A stretch of 64,000 bases of DNA from Areca catechu (Eukaryota; Streptophyta; Magnoliopsida; Arecales; Arecaceae). The stretch lies in the NCBI GenBank assembly GCA_021397845.1, contig CM038040.1, positions 46,395,088 through 46,459,087 on the forward strand. Reading direction: 5' to 3'. The notes beneath the pieces were generated by a model. The model searched no databases. It was not told the DNA's origin and was given only the letters and a program-made list of their open reading frames with translations. Positions within the stretch are counted from its first letter, which is position 1. Each line of letters begins with the position of its first letter. Shown piece by piece: positions 36,604-49,096 of the stretch. A program made the translations under genes and the position numbers.

Positions 36604-37924
36604 TCCAAGGATTGATTTTGATAAACACAAAATATTTGAGTATATAATGTTACTAATACACTACATAAGTCAATGTTTTGGGAAAAGATAAGGGTAAGAC
36701 TAATAAATCTGAAATATAAGTTTTTGAAGATCAAGTATTTTGAGAAAAACTATTGGATTTCATTAAGAAATAGGTATGTTGAAGTTTGAAGTCTCAAAAA
36801 CTAGAAAATCAAGTTTTAGCCCTGTATTGAAAGGTTTTAGCTTGATATGTAGAGTTTCAACTAACACTCATCTAAGCTAATTTGGATAAAATTTGAGTCA
36901 ATTCTACAGGGTGTGCCCAAAATAATAGAAAGCTAATTTTTATGGCTATTTTTTGAGCCGATTCAAATGAACCTTGAGTTGACTCGAATAGACTTTGAGC
37001 CGACTCAACTAAACAAAGTTGACTAAATAGTAGACAATAAAGAGCCATGTTTTGGAGAAAAAAATTGAGCTGACTCAATAGAAGACTGAGCCAAATGGGA
37101 AGAACTCTGAGTCGACTTGATAAAAATTTGAATCGACTTGAAGGCTACTGACAGACATAACGACTAGTTTTTCAAAAAAGATAGAATGGCCTTGTCTTAT
37201 TTTTAATGGCTATTTTCCCTTCTCCAATAGTTAGAAACAACTAGTTTAACCTTGAAAGGCTTCTTAAAAGCTACCAAACTTATTGAAGATATCCAAGAAC
37301 CATCAAATCAATTGAATATTTCAAGTGTCATCAAGAAAAGAGAGAAAAATCCAAAAGTCTTGATTTGAGAGCATATTCTTCCAACCACCTAAAGTAATTT
37401 CATTAATTATTGACTTTCAGTAATAAGATAATCATTAAATCTTTCAAAGATTCTGTGTGTCTCCTACTATGTAAAAGTTCTTCTCTTGCTCCTTTTAAGG
37501 AGTTTTTCTTGTACTTAAATTGCTCTTCTTGTTTTTTGTTGCTTACTTTAATTAGGATTGAAGTTAGGTATTTCTTAAGCTAGGGATTGGCTTGTTGAGT
37601 TTCAATTATGAGCTTGAGAAAATAATCAGTATAGGATTTTTTTTGTGAGCCCAAGTAAACAAACCAACTATAATCTTTGAAGAAAATTATAGTGCAAAAT
37701 TTCAAGGAAAGACTTAGGGAGTGGACATAGGTGCTAAGGATACCAAACCACTATAATTTTTTTTTATGTTTGTTATTATCTATCTATTTTCTTTACTTTC
37801 AGTATTTATATTTTTTGTACTTGCATTTTTGCTCGCATACACTTTACACTGCAGTAATAATTATGATTTAAAATTTAAAAAAATCTAATTCACCCTTCTC
37901 TTAGGGTTGTCTAGCTGGGTCACA
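36599..37924 (+). repeat. 5' LTR of the SIRE-like element
   Basis: About 1326 bp. Its U3 part has several gagccgactcaa / gagtcgacttg words (36890-37145), the same GTCGACT-type signature seen near the 3' end of the element (42900-42965) and in the solo LTR at 56476-58119. Confidence 0.75.
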
Positions 37925-38113
37925 AGTGATATCAGAGTATTGGTTCTCAACTATATTTGATTAAACGATCAATAGTAAGATCAAATATAACCCTTCTAAT
38001 AATGTCTCTTGCCAAAGGGAAATCTTCAAACATATCTCCACTATTCACCAGCACATACTATTCTTATTGAAAAATATGAATGAGTATATTACTCAAGCTA
38101 TAGACTATCAACT

Positions 38114-41100
38114 TTGAAAAGTAATAACCAAACGACGACATTCACCCACCATTATTATAGTGAAGTTGAAGTTTCTAAACCTGAAGATGATTGGGATGAA
38201 AATGATATAAAGATGGCCAAACTTAATACTAAGGCCATGAATATTCTTTATTGTACTTTAGATGCTACTAAATTTAATAGAGTTTTCACTTATAACTCCA
38301 AGAAAATTTGGGATAGGCTAGAGGTTACCCATAAGGGTACCAGTCAAGTAAAATGAACTAAAATTAATTTGCTAGTGCATAAGTATGAAATGTTTAAAAT
38401 GGAATCAAATGAAATCATTACAAGTATGTTTACTTGTTCCACTGATATTACTAATCGTTTGAAAAGCTTGGACATGATTTATTCTATTAGTGATCTCGTG
38501 CAAAAGATTCTAAGATCTCTTCCATCATCATGGGACTCAATAGTAGCTACTATTCAAGAAGCCAAGAATCTTGATAAGCTGCCACTTGAGTAACTTTTTA
38601 GATCTTTCATAACCTACAAACTGGCCATGAGATAAACGTAAAATGAAGAGTCTAAGAAAAAGAAGACTATTACTTTGAAGTCTATAACAAATAAAGACAA
38701 AGAAAAAGAGTGTGATGAGTCAAAAGGAGAAGAAAAAGATGACGATGAGTTAGCCATTGTAGCAAGAAGATATAGGCAACTCATAAGAAAGAAGAAACCT
38801 AATTTCAAGAAGAAAAATTATAAAGATAAAACTAGTAAAGACAGAAAAGGAGAAAGAAAGGGAGCAACCCATATATTTTGAATGTAAGAAGCCTGGTCAT
38901 TTCAAAATGGACTATCCCCTACTCAAAAGGATCAACAAATATAAGAAGAAGGTCTTGATGGCCACTTGGAGTGATAGTGAAGGATCAAGCTTCAAAAAAG
39001 AAGTAACTAAAGAAGTTACAAATCTTTACTTGATGGTACAAGAAAGCGAGATAAGTTTTGAATATTCCTTACAATTTGTTGAATTGCAACATGCATTTAG
39101 TGATCTACTTACTGATTTTGAGAAGTTAAGAAAGATCAATAAAGAAATAGAGAAACAAAATGCTAAATTGATCAAGGAAAATGACATTATCTTGCAAAAA
39201 GTTTCAAATGAAAAGGCAAAGATTTTGAAAGAAAAATAACTAAGTTACAAAAAGTTTTGAAAAAAAAAGTATGTTGAATGAAATAAGTAAAATAAAATCT
39301 AAAAATGAGGTGAAGTAAGTAAAACTTTTGTACACAAATTAACCTTATGTTTTGAAAAATTATAAATAATTTTGAAAGATCAAAGAGTAGTTTACACTAA
39401 GGCTGGTTTGGGTTATAACATTCAAATTAAATAAAAATGTCTAAAAAATTTCTTTAAGAAATCACCTTATAGTTCAACATCAAGCATTACTTATTTTTGT
39501 TACAAAAAAATTAGGTCACAAAGTTTATGTATATAATTTTAGAAAAATAAATGAAAGAGTGATTGAAAAGATGTGGGCTCTAAAAGGAACCAATAAGACT
39601 AACCCCGAAGGATTCAAGATGACTTGGGTATCTAAAACAAAAACTTGATTTCCTTTGTAAGTATGTCTTATGGCCCAAAGAAAAAGAAGATAGTATTTTG
39701 ATAATGGGTGTTCAAGATGCATGATTGGTAACAAGACTCAATTTATCACTTTAGATATTAAAGAGGAAGGAATGGTATCTTTTGGGGATAATAAAAAAGG
39801 ATACATCCAAGGAATCGATAAAATCTGCATTACCCCTCTATATTTATTGAAAATATCTTATATGTAGATGGCTTAAAGCATAACTTGATTCGCATAAGTC
39901 AACTATGTGATAAAGGATGTAGAGTAATTTTTGAGTCATCTAAATGTATTGCTATAGTCCTATAAAAGAGAGCATTGTATTCATTGAAAATAGTCTAGAC
40001 AACATCTATATAGTAGACTTGTTGATCTTTCTCTAAAGTGTGACCAATGCTTAGTTGCAATGAATGCCGGAGAAGATGAAACTAGTTAGTTGTAGCATAT
40101 AAAATTAGATCATGCAAGTATAGATTTAAATTCAAAGTTTGTTAGAAAAGATCTTGTAAAAGATTTACCAAAACTCAAATTTGAAAAGAATCGAATTTAT
40201 GATGTATGCCAATTTAGAAAATAATCTAGGAGTTCTTTTAAACTAAAAGACATGGTTTCAACCAATAGACCATTAGAACTCATTTATATGGATTTGTTTG
40301 GACCGACTAGAACTGCTAGTCTAGGTGGCAAGCAATATAGACTTGTCATTGTAGATGATTTTTCAAGATTTACTTGGATTTTCTTTCTTGCATAGAAAGT
40401 TTTTTTTTTTGTATTTATAAAGTTTTATTAAAAATTTAAATAAAAAAGACCTTTCAATAATTATAATATGAAGTAATCATGGAACCGAATTTAAGAACCA
40501 ATATTTTGAAAATATTTATAATGAAAAAGGTATTGAGTTCAACTTTTTAGTATTTGGATACCTCAACAAAATGGGATAGTAGCAAAAAAAATAGAACATT
40601 ACAAGAAATAGCATACACTATGTTGTATGAAGGTGACCTCCTAGATAATTGTGGATGGAAGCCATAAATATAGCATGCTATATTTTGAACTGTATTTTAA
40701 TCCGATTGATTTTAGAGAAAACTCCATATAAGCTTTGAAAAAATAAGAAACCAAATATTAGTTATCTTCATGTATTTGGATGCAAGTGCTTTATGTTAAA
40801 TAATAATAAAAAAATTAAAAAAGTTTGATACCAAGTTAGATAAAGGGATTTTTTTAGGTTATTCTTTATCTAGCAAGAAATATAGCATCTTCAATAAAAG
40901 GATACTTGTTATTGAAGACTTTATGCATATTATTTTTTATGAAACTAAGATAAATTCTTTGAGAAAGAAAATCTTTTGGATAATGATGTGGGCATATTTA
41001 ATAAAAAAATAGAGAATCTCATATTAAAGGATTCAACTCTCAAAAACAAAGATGAAGAACTAAAGAAAGAAAATGATGAAGTTGAGCTGACTTGAAAGGA

Positions 41101-42760
41101 AAATGAGTTGATTCAAAGGCGAAGTGATCTACCCGAGGAATGGAGGTATACTCATGGACACCTAAAGGATTTAATTATTAATGATCCATCTCAAGAGGTA
41201 AGAACTCATTCATCTCCAAGCGATCTTTGTAATTACTTAGCTTTTGTTTCATAAATAGAATCTAAGATTATTGAAGAAGCTGAAAAAGATAATGAATGGA
41301 TCAAGGCTATATAAGAGGAGCTTAACCAATTTGAAAGGAATAAAATTTGGATACTTGTAGAAAAATCTTTAGATCATCCTATAATTAAAATAAAATAGAT
41401 TTTTAGAAATAAACTAGATAAAAATAGCAAAGTTATAAGAAACAAAGTTAGATTAGTTACAAAAGGTTATAGCCAAAAATAAATTAATTTTGATGAGATT
41501 TTTGTACTTGTAGCTAGATTAGAAGTAATTAAACTACTGCTAGCTTTTACATGCTACATGAATTTTAAACTTTACCAAATGGATGTTAACAGTATATTTT
41601 TGAATGGCTTCATTTTTTAAGAGGTTTATGTAGAACAATTATCCAGTTTTAAAAGTTGAGTTTCAAATCATGTCTATAAATTGCATAAAACTCTTTATGG
41701 TTTGAAATAAGCCCATTGTACAAGGTATGAACATTGAAGCAAGTTTTTACTTCAAAATAATTTCATAAGGAACATGTAGATACTATATTATTTTTAAAAA
41801 GGAGAAATGTTGACATATTAGTAGTTCAAACATATGTAGATGACATTCTATTCAGTGCTGCTAATGAAACTCTTTGTCAAGATTTTACCAAGCTAATGTA
41901 GGGAGAGTTCAAGATGAGCATGATGGAAGAATTCAACTTCTTTCTTGGACTATAAATAAAGCAAATAAGTGAAGGAATCTTCATCAACCAAAATAAAATA
42001 TATAAGAGAGATACTCAAGAAGTTTGGGATGGAAAGTTTCAAAGAACTTGGCACACTAATAAGCTAAACATGTAAGCTTAACCAAGATGAGAAAGGTAAG
42101 AGTATAGTTTAAAAATTTTACAAAGGCATAACTAGATCTCTACTCTATCTCATGCTAGTAGACCTGATCTAATGGTCAGTGTGTGTATGTGTGCTAAATA
42201 CCAATCTAATTTAAAAAAATCACATTTGCTAGCTGTTAAAAAAAATTTTAGATACTTGTCTAGCACTACTAATATTGTATTATGGTAATCTAAGCAATCC
42301 TTAATTGAATTAATTGAATATTCAGATTCTGACTTTACTGGATATAAATTAGATAAGAAAAGTATTAATAAAACTTGCCAATTTCTAGGAGTAAACTTAA
42401 TCTCTTGGTTTAGCAAAAAATAAAGTTCGGTAGCACTATCTATGACCGAGACTGAATACATTACAGCTAGAAGTTGTTATGCTCAAATTTTATAGATTAA
42501 GCAATAACTTGAAGATTTTAGAATAAAATTTGATAATATTCTCATAAGATGTGATAACACTAGTAGAATAAATCTTACTAAAAATCTAATTCAATACTCA
42601 AGAACTAAATATATTAAAATAAGAGATCATGTGTAAAATCGTGATGCTGTACTTAATTTTGTTAGCACTGATAGGTAATTAGCTAATATTTTTATAAAAT
42701 TCTTAAATGAAGATAGATTTAGCATGATTAGAAAAGAATTAGATATTTGTGATTCCTTTA
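38114..42760 (+). pseudogene. SIRE-like gag-pol remnant
   Basis: The gag UBN2-type region is 38114-38600 (KIWDRLEVTHKGTSQVK, then SWDSIVATIQEAKNL). A lysine-rich stretch leads to a CCHC-like knuckle (ECKKPGHFKMDYP) at 38879-38915. A coiled-coil-like acidic/lysine segment is at 38950-39239. A protease block DNGCSRCMIG starts at 39699. Integrase is seen near 40265-40390 (DLFGPTRTASLGGKQYRLV). RT blocks lie at 41260-42000 and RNase H at 42290-42740. Stops occur every few dozen codons. Domain order is Copia; the SIRE/Maximus lineage follows from the LTR ends and DSGCSRHMTG-like protease. Confidence 0.8.
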
Positions 42761-42899
42761 GTTAAAACTCTTTCTCTAATTCTTTAAGAAAAACTCTATC
42801 TAAAAATATTCTCATAGCTTTGGCATTTAGAATTCTCAAAATTAGTTTTAAAATCATTTTAAAATTATTTTGAATCAAAATTTCTAAATTCTCTTTGAC

Positions 42900-43905
42900 T
42901 CGAATTCGAGCTGACTCGAATTAAATCTAAGTCGACTCAATAGGAAATTCGAGTCGACTCAAGGTTGGGTCCATCCTTTTTTTAAAATAGTAATCCACTG
43001 CTCCTTTTTTAGTCAATAGGGACCCACTAGCTCAATTTTTAGTCATTAGATCATCCCCCACTTTAGAAATGGTAGGAGTCCTCATCCAAACCCTCCACCT
43101 ATCTAAGAAACCTCCAAATCCACCTTTCCTTTCGCGTTTCCCTTTAATTCTAACTTGTTTCCTAGTAATCATGTGCCCTAGGAAGATGTTGGCTCGTTGT
43201 ATAAAACATCCATGGACCAAAACAGAGTCCGTTGATGGAGCACGAAGCTTAGAGAGATAAAGAAGAGCAGAAGCAATAAGACAGGATGCTCTGCCACCTT
43301 CTACTGAGCCACACATGCCATCCACTGCTTAGGATCCACCCTCTCCACATCCTTTGGCTAGGAGGATGGTAAGTAGAGTCATTACAACTGGTAGGTGGAT
43401 CAACTTTCACTTTTATGATGATAACAATTTATATTCTATAAGTGGATATGGAAACATGGATGGGAGGACTTTTGTAAGGTTAATATCTTGACCTGTCCTA
43501 GAATTGTTAGATTTTTATTGATATTAGAGTAGAGTTTCTAGTGATATTTTATCTGTGATGAAAGGTATAGAGATTACTTTGATCGATGCTTTTCTAGGTC
43601 AGATTCTTGGTATTCCTAGTCAAGGCACGGTAGCAGACAAACTAGCTGATCGAAGAGTTGGACTTAGATGTGTACTGAACTATTTGGATGTTGAGGGTAT
43701 TGGTGAGTTTACCTTGTCTACTGATTTGAGGCTTCTATACCATGTTATTATGAGGATCTTTATACTTAAGATTGGTAGTTTTGATTTTATAACTCAGAGG
43801 GAGTTGTTGATGCTTATCGAATTTACCAAAATAAATTATTGTTTCACTAATTCTTATAATTTTTCTTGTAGTATTAGTGAGTCCAGGTCGAATCCTAGAG
43901 ACTGA
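42900..43905 (+). pseudogene. Post-pol reading region of the SIRE-like element
   Basis: After RNase H come GTCGACT words and a serine/proline-rich stretch (43069-43260), then a 116-residue frame (43555-43905) with VMKGIEITLIDAFLGQILG and IPSQGTVAD. The stretch just before (43410-43530) reads NFHFYDD, RTFVRL and LELLDFY in broken frames. This resembles the 'putative plant transposon protein' type domain found in extra ORFs of plant retroelements. SIRE elements carry an additional ORF after pol, sometimes called envelope-like. No signal peptide or membrane segment is convincing here. Function is unknown. Confidence 0.45.
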
Positions 43906-46000
43906 ATATGATGATCAAATTTAATAATTAGACCGGGGGGGTTTGAATAATTATGAAATCAACTAAATAATTATGCAAATAAGGGAAAACTCTAATTCAA
44001 TTTAGATTTGATTAAAACTCAATTTAAGTTCGATTCAAAGGATTTCTGTACTAGTTTACAGATTGATCATCGATATATAATATATCACTCTCTCTGAATA
44101 CTTAGCTAAGAACTTACCTAGGAGCTAGATAAATCTAATTATCCCCACATTCATTAATTCAAGTCAAGCGCCCAAATTAAATTCTTATCAATGAACCAAT
44201 TGGTATTAAGCAATCCTCATAAATTCATTGATAGCATTACATATTAATGTAAAGCTAAGAATGAACAACAATTTGACAAGCGTCAAAATTATTTAATTCA
44301 TTCTATATTTCCTTTTAGATAAAGATGAAAACTGGGATCATAATCATTTTGCCTAAGTACTACTTTAACCAAGTTACATAACATTTACATATTAAGAGCT
44401 TAGTTTAGTAATCAATCATGTAGACAATCAATTAATAAGCCTCTCAATCAATTAATCTACACAATAAATCAACAATAAAAACAAAGAAACATGGATACTC
44501 AGCAAGAGAATAATATCAAATTATCAAAACAATCTCACAATCATGCTAACATAGCTACTGTCCCTTGAATCGAAACAAAAAAAATTACTCAATCACAGGA
44601 AAAGAAAATAACATGAAATTGATCTGATTTCCTTCCCTGTTCAAAACATAAAACTCTTCCAGCAGAAATAGTACTGCAGAAATCTCTTCCAGTAGAAAGC
44701 AGAGTTCTTCCTTCCAGCAGAAATCAACGCTCGTTCTATTCTCTTCTTGCTGCAGAAATCTTCTCTCACTCCTCTGTGTTCTCCCCTGCTGCCAAGAACT
44801 TCTCCTTCCGGCCAAGAACTCTCTTTCTACAGCACTAGTTCCCTCCTGAAAAACAGAAAACCCCCTCTTCTTAAAACTTCGTGGTCTCCCAAAACTAAAC
44901 AACTCCTCTGTTCCGTGACTGACTGAGCAACCCATTCCGCATCCTCTCTGTGTTCGTTTGCCTCCGTGATCAACTCCACGTCCCAATCTGCAGTGGCTCC
45001 AACAGCAAATCCCATCCGATCTACCAGTTCAACGTTTTCCACACATCCCAAAATTCTGTTCCAGTGTTCCACAATTCGAGGCTCCATTCCACCCTAGAAT
45101 CCCAGCCTACTTTGTTCCAACAACCAGGATTTCTAGCTCCTAGCGAATCCAGTGCTTAGCTTCACCTCCCACATCCAATCGTTAGCTCCCAAATCCCCAC
45201 TCATCTTGCTCTGTTTTGCCTTCCCATGCCATTGCCATCATCCCAACAACCGCTGCAACATCCGATCATCCAACCAGTAAAACCATGTGAAAATCAAGTG
45301 AAACCCAGCCCCTGGGCCATAATGTGCCTTTTCCATTCTTCCCTACTGCATGGGGTGAAGTCCTTGATCATTGTTTCTCTTGATGGTCTACGGTTGTCTC
45401 CTATGGATCATGGTCAATGGCACATGGACCATACCCTTCCCTTGGTAGACCGCATGGAAGGAATTGTTTATTCTCATGACTTCTATGCATCGAATTAGTG
45501 GGAAAACCTCGTATGCCAACCCATCTACTTGTTTACTCCACGGATCATGCATTGATTTGCTTTGGCCCCACTTTATGTATCAGTTCCCTGCACGGTCTTC
45601 TCGTGAACCGTTGAAGCCCAGCACATCCAAAACAAAATTTGTTACCAATGTCACCGATTCTTTTTAATATGATAGCCACGTTTTTAGGCCTTGGGCTCTT
45701 CATGAAACTTGTAGCTCATCGAATGCACTTGAATTAGGCTTTTGGATTTCATCATTTGGTCCTTGAAAGTTCAAAATATTCCCTTTTAAACCTTCAGCCT
45801 CCGGATAACCATTCCAGTTTCTAAATCTAACTTTGAAGCAGCATTTGGATATCCAAAAGAACTCAGATTTTAATGGACCATAGCTCTATGGAAAGCTTAA
45901 GATGTCCCCTACAACTTCATTGAAGACCATTTCTTCCAATTCGGGTGCTAAGATCATCAAAAACCTGTAAGAGACCAAAGGTGCGAAATCATATAATGCT
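43880..46000 (-). mobile_element. Unclassified LTR-like sequence, minus orientation
   Basis: On the minus strand the left end reads CTCTAGGATTCGAC (43887-43900), close to the CC(C)TGTGGATTCGACC phrase that ends many plant Gypsy/LARD LTRs. The rest contains repeated cttccagcagaaat words (44655-44760), a CT-rich region and a stretch (45664-46000) that looks like untranslated retroelement sequence. The open frames at 44585-45667 are low-complexity and match nothing I know. Family and right end are undetermined. Confidence 0.4.
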
Positions 46001-46009
46001 GAAAATTAA

Positions 46010-46430
46010 GTCTCATACATGACTTATGGCTAGGATTGAGCTCCTGTGTGGATTACATGTAGAGGCCAGATATCTTGTATGGCTTCCAAAGTTTACATTC
46101 CTTGACCATCCCATAGTGGCGATAGTCATTCCGCATAAAATTAGAGTTCTAAACTCTTGTACATCGTAGATTAGACTTACAGTGTAGTTTCAATGCATAG
46201 ATGTGTTCATCAAATGTGATTTATATATTTTCTCTTACATTTCAGCTTTTAATTATATATATATATATATCATAATCATGATATGATCCTATATATTGGC
46301 TATTTGTAGATATGATCTAGTGTATATATAGATTAATTTGATTAATTTTAATTATTTTTGCTGCCTATTATCTCAAAAGATTTGAAAAATGCATGCATGA
46401 AATAGTAAGTTTTCTTACACAGAGGGTTAG
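46010..46430 (+). repeat. LTR remnant related to the Angela-like LTR
   Basis: The order of words is shared with 29180-29560: tgtggattacatgtagaggccaga versus tgtggactagctatagaggtcgga, then gtagattagacttacagtgt versus gtagattagatctacagcgt, then gcatgcatgaaat. Divergence is high. Confidence 0.45.
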
Positions 46431-46704
46431 GGACAGTGTATGAGGATCCAAAGGATAGTGAAGGATCTTCAAAAAGCCTATAAGGACCGAGAGTTCTTAT
46501 AGAGAGATTTGAAATTTCTTGTTAAGAGAATTATACGGGATTGAGACTGGGAGTTTCAATCTTGTAAATTTTTTATTTTTTCATAGTTAAACCTTCTATA
46601 CCTAATTAATTATGCTTTCTATTTTATTTTTTCCTTCTTCTTTCTCTTGCAGCATCAACACCAACATCGAGATCTTGGAAACAGGGACCCATATTCCATA
46701 CAAG

Positions 46705-46930
46705 TAGAGATGTCAACGAGTCGGGTTCGGGTTGGAACCCGGATATCCAAACCCGGACCCAGTCTTAGCTACTGGACCCAGACCTAGACCTGAATACTAG
46801 ACGGGTCTAATTTTGAAGTACCAGACCCGGACCCAAATGGATCCCGGGTATCCAGACCCAAATCCGGACCCGAATGGTACCATTTATGGTAGCATTTCTA
46901 ATTTTGAAGTACCAGACCCGAGAGGTGAAT
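46705..46930. mobile_element. hAT-like MITE or fragment
   Basis: Starts agagatgtcaacgagtcggg and runs through many GGGT/ACCC words (acccggacccagtct, cagacccggacccaaatgg). This resembles the GGGTCGGG-rich ends of plant hAT MITEs and the piece at 1-260. The second end is not clear. Confidence 0.4.
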
Positions 46931-47903
46931 AATCATCTAATTTTCTATCATTTCTAGTAGCATTAGCCATCTTTGAAATAGAAAAATTAAAATGAATTGT
47001 AATTACATGCAGCAGTTGCATGTAAAAAAAATCATACAAATTACTAGCCTTCTAAAAATCATACAAATTGCAGCTTCATGATGAAACATGTAAATTTAAT
47101 AGAAAAAAATCATACAAATTACTAGCCTACTAAAAATCTAACCAATTTTATGGCATTGTGGCAAGGGCTCGGTCGTTCGGATCCGAGGAAGACAAAGTCA
47201 CAAAGATTTGAACGATATTGGGACAGGGGCAACGATAGCTGGCGGGCCCGTGTAGGAAAAGATGTTGATGGTCGGCAGAGCTCGGATCTGAGAAAGATAG
47301 CTACGGGAGATATATATATATATATACACAGAGGACTAAGATTGTGTACCTGCGATCCTCTCTAAATACTGTAATGGCCAGAGATATAGATATATATATA
47401 TAGAGGACTAAGATTGTGTACCTGCGATCCTTTTTAAATACTGTAATGGCCAGAGTTAGGTCGTTCGAGCAATATTCTCGAAGCCTATTTAATGGTGTCC
47501 AGCTTCAAGTACGGAAATCTCTGGACCTCCAATATATAGGCTGTTTGGCGGATTAAATCCTAAGCAAGGAGGTGCGAGAGCCTAGAGGAGTCACTTCAAC
47601 CCATAGGAAATCGCTTATTATTTTATCAGCTATTCGATAACGTTCTCAGGGATGACATAGTGGGCTGTTGCATAGATTAACATCGGTGCTGGAGTAGTTT
47701 TGGTGACCGTGATTCTCTTGGTCACGTAAACGCTGCACCATTTCTAGCCGTCCAATTTGTCCTCAGCCTTCTTCTGCAATAATTGGTTGGTAACCGGACC
47801 ACGTCGTAGTAGATCTATCGGTCGAGCCCGGCCATTATTATATGAGCGATGAACTATATAACTAGCGGTCAATTTGTCCTCATCATCGTGGCATAGATTT
47901 TCT
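46931..47903. other. Intergenic with AT microsatellite and 72-bp duplication
   Basis: TA repeats at about 47310-47326 and 47390-47401 flank a duplicated block: gaggactaagattgtgtacc at 47331 and 47403, ending taatggccagag. The 3' flank of the OCT gene lies in the right part. No other gene is seen. Confidence 0.6.
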
Positions 47904-49096
47904 TCACTCGACGGCCTTGTTCTCCCCCTCTTCCAGCCCGGTAATTGTATCATACAAGGGCCGGTTCATCGTCTCCGGCAAGAAGAAGGCAAGCATCCCA
48001 CCGACGAACCCGCACACCCCAAACACGGCAAATGGAATCCGGTCTCCACAAACCACCACCAGCGGTGCCAATATTGCACCCATCTGTCCCGCCTGCGTTG
48101 CACACCCCAGCGCTGCATTCCGCACCACCGTCGGAAACAGCTCTGCTGTGTATATAAACAGCAAGTTGTATGTCGCCGCCATCCCGAAAATTCCGATTAT
48201 TCCACACACCATCCTCACAGTCTTCATCGCTCCGACGCCGCCTACCAAGCTTCCGACGATGCAAAACGCGCCGCTGAGCCACATAGTTCCAACACCTAAT
48301 GGCTTCCTTCCAAGGAAATCTAGTAGCACCGCTGTTAGCAGAAACGCCGGCATCTCGGCGACGGCGTTGAGGAGGACACTGAGGTAGAGGTTGGTCTTGA
48401 GGTTGACGACGTTGAGGCTGAGTCCGTAATACACGACGGAGCACAAGAAGTTGATGGCAACCGTTAGGAAGAGGCGAATTCGAGTCGTCGGTGAGCGGAC
48501 CACGTCGATGATGGAGCTCGAAACAGCCTTTTTGGCAAGGAGCTCGTCACATTTGCTTTTCTTCAAATTATCTTGTTCGTCTATGTCGTTGTCATCACAG
48601 TCATCATCATCAAGCTTAAGGTTTACTTCACCGGGGAGGAACTTGCCATTGCTCTTGGCAATCGCCTGCATGACGTCCATAGCCTCGTTGATTCTACGAC
48701 GCACGAGGTACCACCGAGGGGATTCCGATATAAATGGAACGACGGCGATGATGAAGAGGAAGGATGGGACGGATGTGACGATGTAGAGCGAGCGCCAGGA
48801 TTGGAAGAAGTAGGCAATTCCGGCGAGGAGGGCGATGCCGCCCGAGAAGAAGTAGAATGTAGACATCCCTGCAGCTCCCCGCTTTGTTGGGCCGACGGGT
48901 TCGGTGGCAAGGACGAAGGCGCAAAGGCCGACGCCACCGGTGCTGAAGCCGGTAAGGAAGCGGAGGACGGCATAGACCCAGTAGGTTGGAGACATGGAAG
49001 TTAGGAGGCCAAAGATGGTGTTTAGAATGCAGACGATGGTCAGGGATCCTTTCCTTCCGAGGAAGGAGTCCGACAGGTGGCCAAAGACACCGGCAC
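47904..49096 (-). CDS. Organic cation/carnitine transporter, OCT4-like, last exon
   Basis: The exon encodes 397 complete codons ending in a stop at 47904-47906. It has the SLC22-like plant OCT signature: AGVFGHLSDSFLGRKGSL at its start, then FLTGFSTGGVGLCAFVLATE, SESPRWYLVRRR, AELFPTVVRNAALGCATQAG and PETMNRPLYDT. About ten hydrophobic membrane spans are visible, with an Asp/Glu-rich cytosolic loop (DDDDCDDNDIDEQD). OCT proteins are about 500-530 residues, so about 120 N-terminal residues (first span and the large extracytosolic loop) are absent. The start is set by a polypyrimidine tract and TTTCAG acceptor at 49097-49099, in phase 1 after the conserved Gly. An ATG-initiated frame from 49178 also exists, but its first 27 residues do not look like OCT. 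Family members move carnitine or organic cations, and several Arabidopsis members sit in the tonoplast. No lesion is seen in the exon. OCT4 rather than OCT3 is a guess. Confidence 0.85.

Larger units (their letters stand above)
36599..43905 (+). mobile_element. SIRE/Maximus-like Copia element, degenerate
   Basis: The 5' LTR (36599-37924) begins TTGCCTCCAAGGATTGATTT and ends with the family-typical CTAATTCACCC, TTAGGGTTGT and GGGTCACA, before a degenerate primer site (TGATATCAGAGT at 37927). The pol remnant (38114-42760) and a post-pol reading region (to 43905) follow. No 3' LTR is found; the end is replaced by another LTR on the minus strand. Confidence 0.8.

Noticed and set aside
44585..45667. 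Open frames of 67-133 codons on both strands
   Set aside because: Low-complexity translations of repeated cagcagaaat words inside an LTR-like region.
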